From assembly GCA_050248795.1 (NCBI GenBank), contig JBFWRS010000001.1, positions 62,001 to 126,000 of the forward strand: a stretch of DNA of 64,000 nt, given 5' to 3'. The notes under the pieces were generated by a model. That model made no database searches, was not told the DNA's origin, and saw only the letters and a list, made by a program, of their open reading frames with translations. The translations under genes were made by a program, and so were the position numbers. The DNA comes from CAZTDU01 sp050248795. GTDB lineage: Bacteria; Pseudomonadota; Gammaproteobacteria; Burkholderiales; SG8-39. Below are positions 15,672 through 24,143 of this stretch, piece after piece; position 1 is the stretch's first letter; each line of letters begins with the position of its first letter.

Positions 15672-16880
15672 TCACGGGCGGATCGGCCAGGCCGGATTGC
15701 GCAGATTGAACCGCGGGCGCAGTCCGGCAATGTCGCGGCGGGCCTCGTCCAGCGCCTGCAGCGTGCCCACGTCGCGCCAATAGGCGCGCTCCTCGTGATC
15801 GAGCACGCCCGGCACTTGGTTGCGCGCAAAGTCGTAGGCAAAGGCTCGGTAGCCGCTGCCGGGCAGCGCCGGCAGGATATGCCGGCCGAAGTCGGTGCCG
15901 CCGCGGCGGATCGCCTGCTCGAGCAGGGCTTTGAGGCTGCCCGGCTTGAAGAGGTAATTTCCCATCGAGGCGTACGCAAAGCCCGGATTGCCCGGGACCG
16001 GTCGCGGCACCGCCGGCTTCTCCTGGAATTCCTCGATGGTGCCGCCCTCGCTCACCGCCATGATCCCGAACGAGGAGGCCTTTTCGAGCGGTACGGGGAC
16101 GGCAGCCACCGTCACGTCGGCATCGCGCGCCGCATGAAAGCGAGCCATCTGCCGCACGTCCATGCGGTAGACGTGATCCGCTGCGAACACGGCCACCGCT
16201 TCGGGCTGATGGCGCTCAACAAGCTCGAGATTCCGATACACCGCGTCGGCGGTGCCGGCAAAGTCACCGTGCCCATCCGGCAGCAGGGGATGCACCGGAC
16301 TGTGGCGACACCAGACCGCACGCAGATGCTCGAGCAGGGAATCGGCCTTGTACTGGGCCAGCACGTAGATCGGCGCGATCGCCGAATTGACGAGGTTTCC
16401 CAGGGCGAAGTCGACGAGGCGGTACTCTCCGGCGAAGCGCACCGCGGGCTTGGCGCGGTCGGCCGTCAGCGGCCGCAGTCGCCTGCCCTCGCCGCCCGCC
16501 AGCACGAACGCCAGGATTGCGCCGGAGCGTGACGTGTGAACGGTCATCGGGCGCCTCCGGACGGCGTGATACACCGCGTCGGCGGTGCCGGCAAAGTCAC
16601 CGTGCCCATCCGGCAGCAGGGGATGCACCGGACTGTGGCGACACCAGACCGCACGCAGATGCTCGAGCAGGGAATCGGCCTTGTACTGGGCCAGCACGTA
16701 GATCGGCGCGATCGCCGAATTGACGAGGTTTCCCAGGGCGAAGTCGACGAGGCGGTACTCTCCGGCGAAGCGCACCGCGGGCTTGGCGCGGTCGGCCGTC
16801 AGCGGCCGCAGTCGCCTGCCCTCGCCGCCCGCCAGCACGAACGCCAGGATTGCGCCGGAGCGTGACGTGTGAACGGTCAT
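15672..16880 (-). CDS. glgC: Glucose-1-phosphate adenylyltransferase with in-frame N-terminal duplication and no C-terminal beta-helix
   Basis: Makes ADP-glucose for glycogen synthesis. Motifs: LAGGEGRRLRPLT (nucleotide binding), AKPAVRFAGEYRLVDFALGN, GTADAVYRN, VFAADHVYRMD, EFQEKPA and YWRDVGTL. The first 111 codons occur twice in tandem, so translation from 16880 gives a 402-aa protein with a repeated nucleotide-binding region, while the inner ATG at 16547 gives a normal N-terminus and 291 aa. The protein stops at NPAWPIRP, just where the ~130-residue allosteric beta-helix domain of usual GlgC begins. The outer ATG overlaps the propeller gene stop. The inner start probably yields the functional product; activity is uncertain. 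Confidence 0.85.
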   Translation of the reverse strand: MTVHTSRSGAILAFVLAGGEGRRLRPLTADRAKPAVRFAGEYRLVDFALGNLVNSAIAPIYVLAQYKADSLLEHLRAVWCRHSPVHPLLPDGHGDFAGTADAVYHAVRRRPMTVHTSRSGAILAFVLAGGEGRRLRPLTADRAKPAVRFAGEYRLVDFALGNLVNSAIAPIYVLAQYKADSLLEHLRAVWCRHSPVHPLLPDGHGDFAGTADAVYRNLELVERHQPEAVAVFAADHVYRMDVRQMARFHAARDADVTVAAVPVPLEKASSFGIMAVSEGGTIEEFQEKPAVPRPVPGNPGFAYASMGNYLFKPGSLKALLEQAIRRGGTDFGRHILPALPGSGYRAFAYDFARNQVPGVLDHEERAYWRDVGTLQALDEARRDIAGLRPRFNLRNPAWPIRP

Positions 16881-16903
16881 CGGGCGCCTCCGGACGGCGT
16901 GAT
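16238..16903. repeat. 333-bp perfect tandem duplication covering the start of glgC
   Basis: Unit 16238-16570 is repeated as 16571-16903, with no difference seen by eye; the junction is ambiguous over the shared triplet GAT. Each unit carries the last codons of the propeller gene, its stop, the glgC start and glgC codons 1 to about 103. The length is a multiple of three, keeping glgC open through both copies. The identity implies a very recent event or an assembly artefact. Confidence 0.92.
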
Positions 16904-17923
16904 CGATATGCCGTTCGGCGCGCGGCCGACCGGAACCGTGGCGACGACCTTGGCGGAGCGCGCATCGAGCACCGAAACGGTGTTGTCGTAGATGTTGGTG
17001 ACGAACGCGTACTTGCCGTCGCCGTCGACCACCACCCCGTGGGCGCCGGGGCCCGTTTGCACCGTCTTCGCCACCCGGCGCGCCTGCAGGTCGATCACGC
17101 TCACGCTGTTGCCGGGCTTCTGCTTCGTGCCCTGGTTGGCGACGAAGAGCGTCCTGCCGTCCGGGGTGGCATAGACCTGGATCGGCACCGGGCCGACGTC
17201 GATCCTCGCGATCACCCGCCGTGCCGCCGGATCGATCAGCGCCACCTTGTTCTCCTGCGAAAGCGAGACAAAGGCGAGGCTTCCGTCGGCCGTAAAGCCC
17301 GTCTGCGCCGGACCCTTGCCCACGCGAATCTGCGCGATCTCCTTCCTCGCCTGCGTATCGATGACCGACACGGTGCCGCCCTTGAGATTGGCGACGTAGG
17401 CCTGCTTTCCGTCCGGACTGATGCGGACACCGTGGGGGTAGACACCGACCGGAATGGTTGCCACGACCTGCCGCGCTTCGGTGTCCACGACGCTTACCGT
17501 GTTTTCGCCGCCGTTCGTCACGTAGGCGAAGCGCCCGTCCGGCGTGAGCACCACGTGGGCCGGGTGTATGCCCACGGCAACCTTCGCCGCGACGGTCCGC
17601 GTGGCGGTGTCGATCGCCCACACCTCGCCGCGCTCGGCCATCTCCTCGTGCTCGTCCTTCGACATTCCCGCGTGTCCCCTTTCAGCTTTGCGGGACTCGC
17701 CGTTGTTCGTCACCCACGCAAGCCTGCCGTCGGGCGAAACTTGGACGTTGTGCGGCTGGCGGCCCACGGCAATCGCGGCGACGCGCTTGAATGATGCCGA
17801 GTCGAGCACGCTGACTGTGTCGCTGCCTTCGTCGGCGACGTACACCGTCCCCGGCGCGGCGAGCGCCGCACCGGCAAATGCCGCCATGCCGATCACTGCA
17901 AATCTCAGAGACCTGAATTTCAT
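16877..17923 (-). CDS. Secreted YVTN-type beta-propeller protein
   Basis: 348 aa. Signal peptide MKFRSLRFAVIGMAAFAGAALA, then about seven blades with the YVTN/YncE signature (VYVADEGSDTVSVLDS, AYVTNGGENTVSVVDTEARQV, QAYVANLKGGTVSVIDT, AFVTNIYDNTVSVLD). Such propellers are periplasmic binding scaffolds; the ligand is unknown. One blade has a charged insert (KAERGHAGMSKDEHEEMAERG). The stop overlaps the glgC start (ATGA), an odd pairing of a periplasmic and a cytosolic protein. Confidence 0.88.
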   Translation of the reverse strand: MKFRSLRFAVIGMAAFAGAALAAPGTVYVADEGSDTVSVLDSASFKRVAAIAVGRQPHNVQVSPDGRLAWVTNNGESRKAERGHAGMSKDEHEEMAERGEVWAIDTATRTVAAKVAVGIHPAHVVLTPDGRFAYVTNGGENTVSVVDTEARQVVATIPVGVYPHGVRISPDGKQAYVANLKGGTVSVIDTQARKEIAQIRVGKGPAQTGFTADGSLAFVSLSQENKVALIDPAARRVIARIDVGPVPIQVYATPDGRTLFVANQGTKQKPGNSVSVIDLQARRVAKTVQTGPGAHGVVVDGDGKYAFVTNIYDNTVSVLDARSAKVVATVPVGRAPNGISITPSGGAR

Positions 17924-17997
17924 GTCACACCTCGAGTAATTAGGAGCTTTCCGTGCCGCTCGCTGCATTCGCAGCCGAACGGCTCCACGCAACTGCG

Positions 17998-18020
17998 GCG
18001 CGCGGCGTTGCGCCGCGCGC
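17998..18020. terminator. Perfect 10-bp hairpin between the small lipoprotein and the propeller gene
   Basis: GCGCGCGGCG, loop TTG, CGCCGCGCGC, located 8 bp past the stop of the minus-strand lipoprotein gene. The stem is very stable but no T-run follows on either strand, so it may be a terminator, an mRNA 3' stabiliser or an attenuator. The rest of the 104-bp gap shows no other signal. Confidence 0.4.
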
Positions 18021-18027
18021 GATCGGC

Positions 18028-18351
18028 TCAGCGCAGAATCCGCGCTGACCGGGCGTAGAAGGAGCTCGGGGGGAGTACTTTTGAGGTGAACTTCGGTACG
18101 GCGGGTTGCGGCGCGCGTATGGGCGAACGCGCGGAAGCAGGCGGGAGAAGCGCCGCGCCGCCCTTCGCCGGCGGGGCCGCATCCGTCGGGTCTGCAGCGG
18201 TTGGGCCGTAGACGCTTGCGCAGCACGAGCCGTTCGACTCGTCTGGAGCGGCAGCGTGCGCATCGAACGCGCCGCATGCCGACAGCAGCATTGCCAGCGC
18301 CAGTACCGCGGCGGCGGCGAACGCGAAGCGTTTCAGGGCACCCTTCCCCAT
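18028..18351 (-). CDS. Small lipoprotein with CCASV and C-terminal FYARSARIL motif (family member B)
   Basis: 107 aa from the ATG at 18351 (upstream in-frame ATGs exist). MGKGALKRFAFAAAAVLALA with lipobox LLSAC predicts a lipoprotein. The mature part is Ala/Pro-rich with GSCCASVYGP and ends SSFYARSARILR. The protein at 58399 shares both CCASV and the final YARSARIL, though the middle parts differ, so they look like one family. The ATG falls 41.5 bp from the centre of the FNR-type box at 18386, predicting a leaderless transcript. Function unknown. Confidence 0.7.
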   Translation of the reverse strand: MGKGALKRFAFAAAAVLALAMLLSACGAFDAHAAAPDESNGSCCASVYGPTAADPTDAAPPAKGGAALLPPASARSPIRAPQPAVPKFTSKVLPPSSFYARSARILR

Positions 18352-18385
18352 AATTTCAAGCATGGCACTCATGCGCTGGATGCCT

Positions 18386-18399
18386 TTGATACAGATCAA
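18386..18399. promoter_or_regulatory. Perfect FNR/ANR box serving two divergent genes
   Basis: TTGATACAGATCAA, an exact TTGAT-N4-ATCAA palindrome. Its centre (18392.5) is 42.5 bp from the phosphohexomutase ATG on the right and 41.5 bp from the lipoprotein ATG on the left. Matching -10 elements are CATACT (18420-18425) and, on the minus strand, CATGCT (18364-18359). One box could act as a class II activator site in both directions. Confidence 0.75.
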
Positions 18400-18434
18400 G
18401 GCCCAAGCGAGCGGCGCGGCATACTTGGCGGGCC

Positions 18435-19784
18435 ATGACCCGTCTCGCCTATTTCAAGGCCTACGATCTCCGCGGTACCGTACCGGGCGAGATCGACGCT
18501 CGGGTCGCCTGGCGCCTGGGGCGCGCGCTGCCGGCTTGGGCCGCGGCGGCAGAATTCGTCCTGGGCCGCGACGCGCGTCTGTCGTCGCCGGCGCTTGCGG
18601 AGGCGCTGATCCGCGGCCTCGTCGAGGCAGGGGCGCGCGTGCACGACATGGGCATGCTTACCACGCCCATGCTGAATTTCGCCGTCGCCCAACGCCGCTG
18701 CCATGGCGTGATGGTGACGGCTTCCCACAACCCGAGCGAATACAACGGCTTCAAAATCCTCGATCCAGGGGTCGAGCAGGTCTACTACGGCCGCGGGCTG
18801 GAGACGCTCGAGCCCGCGCTCGCCGGCCCGGTACCGGCCGCGAGCGGTGCGGGCGGAAGCGTGGTGGTGGACAGCGTCCTGGGTGAATACTGCGACCTGC
18901 TCGCCGAGCAGTTCCGGGGCGAACCGCTAGGTCTCCGGTCCGTCGTGATCGACTGCGCCAACGGCGTGGGGGCGCTGCCGCTGGGCGTGCTCGAGCGGCT
19001 CGGGGTGCGTCATACCCTGCTCTACCACGTGCCCGACGGCGCCTTTCCGAACCATGGCCCCGACACACTGCGCCCCGAAAACGTCGCCGCCCTGCGGGCC
19101 GCGGTGCCGGCGGCGCGTGCCGATCTGGGCGTCATGTTCGACGGCGATGCCGACCGCGTGGCCTTCGTCGACGAGCGCGGCGCCATCGTGCCGCCCGAGG
19201 GCTCGCTGCTCGTGCTCGCGCGCGAAGCGCTGGCGCAGCGGCGGGGCACGGTGTTCTACGACCTTCGCATGAGCCGCGCCGTGCGCGGCGAGATCGAAAA
19301 GCTCGGCGGCACGCCAGCGACCCTGCGCGTGGGCAATCCCTTCTACAAGGAGGCTCTGCATCGCTCGCAGGACGGCCTGCTCGCGGCGGAGCTGTCGGGC
19401 CACATCATGTTCGCCGAGCACCACGCCATAGACGATGCGCTCTACGCGGCGCTCAAGCTTCTCGCGGCGCTCGGGCACGGCGGACTACCCCTGTCGCAGC
19501 GCTTCGCGCCGCTCGCGCGCTACGCGAGAAGCGGCGAGATTCGCATCGATACGCACGAGCCGGAGGCGCTTATCGCCGCGGCGCGCGCGCGTTTCGGCGA
19601 CGCGCGCATACAGGATATCGACGGCATCACGGTCGAGTACCCGGACTGGTGGTTCAACCTTCGCGCCTCGCACACCGAGCCGGTGGCGAAGCTCGTGATC
19701 GAGGCCGCTTCCCCGGCGACGCTGGCGGCACGGCGCGAAGAGGTGCAGCGCGCGCTCGGGATTTCCCTGGGGAGCCAATCATGA
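18435..19784 (+). CDS. Phosphohexomutase (phosphomannomutase/phosphoglucomutase, AlgC/ManB type)
   Basis: 449 aa. Interconverts hexose 1- and 6-phosphates. Phosphoserine loop TASHNPSEYNGFK (near residue 97), metal loop DGDADR (near residue 237), sugar-binding loop LSGHIMF, and a C-terminal phosphate-binding domain (RASHTEPVAKLVIEA). In context it would convert glucose 1-phosphate from glycogen phosphorylase to glucose 6-phosphate. The ATG follows a -10 element so closely that the mRNA is probably leaderless, under the FNR-type box at 18386. The stop overlaps pgk (ATGA), forming a two-gene glycolytic operon. Confidence 0.93.
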   Translation: MTRLAYFKAYDLRGTVPGEIDARVAWRLGRALPAWAAAAEFVLGRDARLSSPALAEALIRGLVEAGARVHDMGMLTTPMLNFAVAQRRCHGVMVTASHNPSEYNGFKILDPGVEQVYYGRGLETLEPALAGPVPAASGAGGSVVVDSVLGEYCDLLAEQFRGEPLGLRSVVIDCANGVGALPLGVLERLGVRHTLLYHVPDGAFPNHGPDTLRPENVAALRAAVPAARADLGVMFDGDADRVAFVDERGAIVPPEGSLLVLAREALAQRRGTVFYDLRMSRAVRGEIEKLGGTPATLRVGNPFYKEALHRSQDGLLAAELSGHIMFAEHHAIDDALYAALKLLAALGHGGLPLSQRFAPLARYARSGEIRIDTHEPEALIAAARARFGDARIQDIDGITVEYPDWWFNLRASHTEPVAKLVIEAASPATLAARREEVQRALGISLGSQS

Positions 19785-20995
19785 CGATCAGGACCTATCG
19801 CACGCTGGACGATATCGATGTGTCCGGAAAGGCCGCTGTGGTGCGCGTCGACCTCAATGTGCCGATGAAGGATGGCGCAGTGACGGACGTGACCCGGATC
19901 GAGCGCATCCTGCCGACGCTTCGGGAGCTCGTGGGCAAAGGCGCCAGAGTCATTCTCCTCGCCCACTTCGGCCGGCCCAAGGGCAAGGTCGTGCCGCAGC
20001 TGAGCTTGAAGCCGGTCGCCGACGTCCTGCAATCGATGCTCGGCCGGCCGGTGAGATTTGTTGCGACCGACTGGCATGACAGCCGCGCCGCAGAGGCAGC
20101 CGCGGCCTCGCAGCCAGGCGAGGTTCTCCTGATGGAGAACACTCGCTTCCACGAAGGCGAGGAGAGCAACGACAAGGCGTTTGCGGCCAAGCTCGCCAGT
20201 CTTGGAGATGTCTACGTAAACGACGCCTTCTCAGCCGCCCACCGCGCACACGCCTCGACCGAAGGCGTGGCGCGACAGCTCACCTCGGTCGCCGGGCGTG
20301 CCATGCAGGCCGAGATTGAGGCGCTGACGAGCGCACTCGATGCGCCGGCGCGTCCGGTCTTCGCCATTGTCGGCGGCGCCAAGGTCTCGACCAAGCTCGG
20401 GCTCCTCGGCAATCTGGTGCGCAAGGTGGACGCGCTTGTCCTCGGCGGCGGCATGGCGAACACGTTCCTGGCGGCCCAAGGCAGGCCGATCGGCAAATCG
20501 CTCGCCGAGCGCGACATGCTCGGCACCGCGCAGGGCATCAGGGCTGCGGCCGGCGCCGGCGGCTGCGACATCATCCTGCCGATCGACGCGGTGGTGGCGC
20601 AGGAGCTCAAGGCGGGCGCCGCGTGGCGCACCGCTCCGCTGGATGCGGTCGGCGCCGAAGACATGATCCTGGACATCGGCCCGGACACCGTGGCGATGGT
20701 GAATAAGCGCCTCGCCCGCGCGCGCACCCTCGTCTGGAATGGCCCGCTCGGCGCCTTCGAGATCGCGCCGTTCGACCGCGGCACGACCTCGGTTTCGAGG
20801 ACCGTGGCGCAGCTCACGCGGAGCGGGGTGATGCGCTCGGTTGCCGGTGGCGGCGATACGGTTTCGGCCCTGAAACACGCGCAGGTCGCAGACGATTTCA
20901 CCTTTGTCTCGGTTGCGGGAGGCGCCTTCCTGGAGTGGTTTGAAGGAAAATCGCTGCCGGGCGTCGAGGCACTGCGCGTACCCGGGGTCTCCTAG
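19781..20995 (+). CDS. pgk: Phosphoglycerate kinase
   Basis: 404 aa. Converts 1,3-bisphosphoglycerate and ADP to 3-phosphoglycerate and ATP. Motifs: VVRVDLNVPMKDG, LLAHFGRPKGK, NDAFSAAHRAHAS, VGGAKVSTKLGLL, WNGPLGAFE and the end-loop GGGDTVSALK. The start MTIRTYRTLDDIDV overlaps the mutase stop; a longer in-frame ORF to 19649 is a read-through into the mutase frame. Shares the FNR-type promoter with the mutase. Probably a second copy in addition to a housekeeping pgk. Confidence 0.95.
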   Translation: MTIRTYRTLDDIDVSGKAAVVRVDLNVPMKDGAVTDVTRIERILPTLRELVGKGARVILLAHFGRPKGKVVPQLSLKPVADVLQSMLGRPVRFVATDWHDSRAAEAAAASQPGEVLLMENTRFHEGEESNDKAFAAKLASLGDVYVNDAFSAAHRAHASTEGVARQLTSVAGRAMQAEIEALTSALDAPARPVFAIVGGAKVSTKLGLLGNLVRKVDALVLGGGMANTFLAAQGRPIGKSLAERDMLGTAQGIRAAAGAGGCDIILPIDAVVAQELKAGAAWRTAPLDAVGAEDMILDIGPDTVAMVNKRLARARTLVWNGPLGAFEIAPFDRGTTSVSRTVAQLTRSGVMRSVAGGGDTVSALKHAQVADDFTFVSVAGGAFLEWFEGKSLPGVEALRVPGVS

Positions 20996-21083
20996 CGCGC
21001 GCGTGCAAGCAGCTTGCTCAATTCGCGCAACCACAGCACCGAGCTCGCCACCCCCGCTGGATCCGAGAGCTTCAGGGGGACTG

Positions 21084-22517
<1,434 letters not shown>

Positions 22518-22533
22518 GATGGTCGCCAGCGCT

Positions 22534-22977
22534 TCATCGGTACACCAGGACGGGAATCTTCGAATGCGTCAGCACCTGCTGCGTGACGCTGCCGAGAAGA
22601 AGACTCTTCAATCCCCGCCGCCCATGCGACGCCATGAAGATGACGTCGCACTTGCGCCTGCGTGCCGCGTCGAGGATGCCCTGGTAGGTCGCCCCTGTGC
22701 GCGCCACCAGCGGCTGGAAGGGCACGCCCGCGCGGCGCGCCGCCTTTGCGATCTGCTCGACGTGCTGCTCGCCGGCCGCCAGAAACCCGCGCTCAGCCTG
22801 GGCGTAGCGGCGCTCGTCAATGAGCATGACCTCGCCGTAGTAGCCGTAGGTCGACGCCCCGACGCCGTGGAAGCCGGTGACCCGGGCGCCCATCTCCTTC
22901 GCCAGCGCAACGCCCGCCTTGATCGCCTTCGCCGAAGCCGGCGAGCCGTCGGTGGGGATCAGAATGTGCTTGAACAT
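22534..22977 (-). CDS. Universal stress protein (UspA family)
   Basis: 147 aa. Begins MFKHILIPTDGSPASAKAI and ends with the ATP-binding signature FMASHGRRGLKSLLLGSVTQQVL followed by KIPVLVY. This G-2x-G-9x-G(S/T) pattern marks nucleotide-binding Usp proteins. Closely similar at both ends to the Usp at 25781 and to the remnant at 24084. It lies 10 bp after the alcohol dehydrogenase in the ppsA-led run. Likely a stress or energy-starvation effector. Confidence 0.92.
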   Translation of the reverse strand: MFKHILIPTDGSPASAKAIKAGVALAKEMGARVTGFHGVGASTYGYYGEVMLIDERRYAQAERGFLAAGEQHVEQIAKAARRAGVPFQPLVARTGATYQGILDAARRRKCDVIFMASHGRRGLKSLLLGSVTQQVLTHSKIPVLVYR

Positions 22978-22987
22978 CGCGAGCCCT

Positions 22988-24061
22988 TCACGGAGTGATC
23001 GCGACCTTGAGAACGCCGTCGCGCTGATGGGAGAAGAGATCGTAGGCCTGCTCGATTTGCTCGAGCCGGAAGCGGTGCGTAACCATCGCGCGCAGATCGA
23101 CGCGCCCGCCTGCTATGACGGACATGAGCCGGCGCATGCGCTCCTTGCCGCCGGGGCAAAGCGTGGTGATGATTTTGTGGTCGCCGAGGCCCGCGGCGAA
23201 GGCCCCGACCGGGATCTTCAGGTCGGCCGAGTAGACGCCAAGACTGGAGAGCGTGCCCCCGGGCCGCAGCACGCGCAGGCAGGCCTCGAAGGTGGCCTGC
23301 GTGCCGAGCGCCTCGATCGCGACGTCCACGCCGCGGCCGCCCGTAATGCGCAGGATCTCGCTGACCGGATCGCCGCTCGACACATCGACGAGGTGGTCCG
23401 CGCCGAGGCGGCGCGCCGCCTTCAGGCGCTCGGGAACGCGGTCGACCGCGATGATCGTCGTCGCGCCGCAAAGCTTCGCGCCGGCGGTGGCGCACAGGCC
23501 GATCGGCCCCTGCGCGAACACCGCCACCGTGTCGCCGATGCGGATGCCGCCGCTCTCCGCGCCGCTGAAGCCGGTCGACATGATGTCCGGGCACATGAGC
23601 ACCTGCTCGTCCGTGAGGCCGTCGGGCACCGGCGCAAGATTCGCCATCGCATCCGGCACCAGCACGAATTCCGCCTGGCAGCCGTCGATCGTATTGCCGA
23701 GCTTCCAGCCGCCGGCGGGCTTCCAGCCGTGCGCCGTGCCAGCTCCGTCCTGCGAACAGGCTCCGCTCAGGCAGGCGGCGCTGTGCCCGCGCGGCGTGAT
23801 GGCGCCGGCGATCACCCGCTCGCCTTCGCGGTAGCCTTGCACCGCCGAGCCGAGTTTCTCGATCACGCCGACCGGCTCGTGTCCGACGGTGAGGCCTTTT
23901 GCGACCGGGTACTCGCCCTTGAGAATGTGCACATCGGTACCGCAGATCGTCGTGGTCGTGACACGCAGCAGCGCATCGAGGGGCCCGACATCGGGGATGG
24001 GCTTTTCGTCCAGGGCAATCCTCCCCGGCGCGACGAATATGGCGGCCTTCATTTTAGGCAT
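22988..24061 (-). CDS. Zinc-dependent NAD(P) alcohol dehydrogenase (MDR family)
   Basis: 357 aa. Catalytic zinc ligands in ICGTDVHILKGE and TVGHEPVG, nucleotide-binding motif FAQGPIGLCATAGAKLCGAT, and the MDR ending. The structural-zinc lobe has an odd Gly/Ala-rich insert with only two Cys (ACLSGACSQDGAG) instead of four, as in the tetrameric secondary alcohol dehydrogenases. It probably oxidises or reduces short-chain alcohols such as ethanol or isopropanol. Flanked by Usp and lactate permease genes under the ppsA promoter, consistent with fermentative NADH disposal. Confidence 0.9.
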   Translation of the reverse strand: MPKMKAAIFVAPGRIALDEKPIPDVGPLDALLRVTTTTICGTDVHILKGEYPVAKGLTVGHEPVGVIEKLGSAVQGYREGERVIAGAITPRGHSAACLSGACSQDGAGTAHGWKPAGGWKLGNTIDGCQAEFVLVPDAMANLAPVPDGLTDEQVLMCPDIMSTGFSGAESGGIRIGDTVAVFAQGPIGLCATAGAKLCGATTIIAVDRVPERLKAARRLGADHLVDVSSGDPVSEILRITGGRGVDVAIEALGTQATFEACLRVLRPGGTLSSLGVYSADLKIPVGAFAAGLGDHKIITTLCPGGKERMRRLMSVIAGGRVDLRAMVTHRFRLEQIEQAYDLFSHQRDGVLKVAITP

Positions 24062-24083
24062 CGCGATCTCCTTCCGCTAAGAA

Positions 24084-24143
24084 TCACGCCGGCCTTGCCG
24101 AAGCCCGCGAGCCGTCGGTGGGAATCAGAATGTGCTTGAACAT
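24084..24143 (-). pseudogene. Remnant of a universal stress protein gene (19 codons)
   Basis: Starting one base into the lactate permease stop, the sequence reads MFKHILIPTDGSRASARPA and then a stop. The first 12 residues are identical to the Usp genes at 22534 and 25781 and the next codons still align with the former before an internal loss. It looks like the stub of a third Usp copy deleted between the permease and the dehydrogenase. Confidence 0.75.

Noticed and set aside
20996..21083. Minus-strand frame reading SDPAGVASSVLWLREL between pgk and the Cls-like gene
   Set aside because: Looks protein-like but has no start or recognisable partner; too short to call, possibly a gene remnant.
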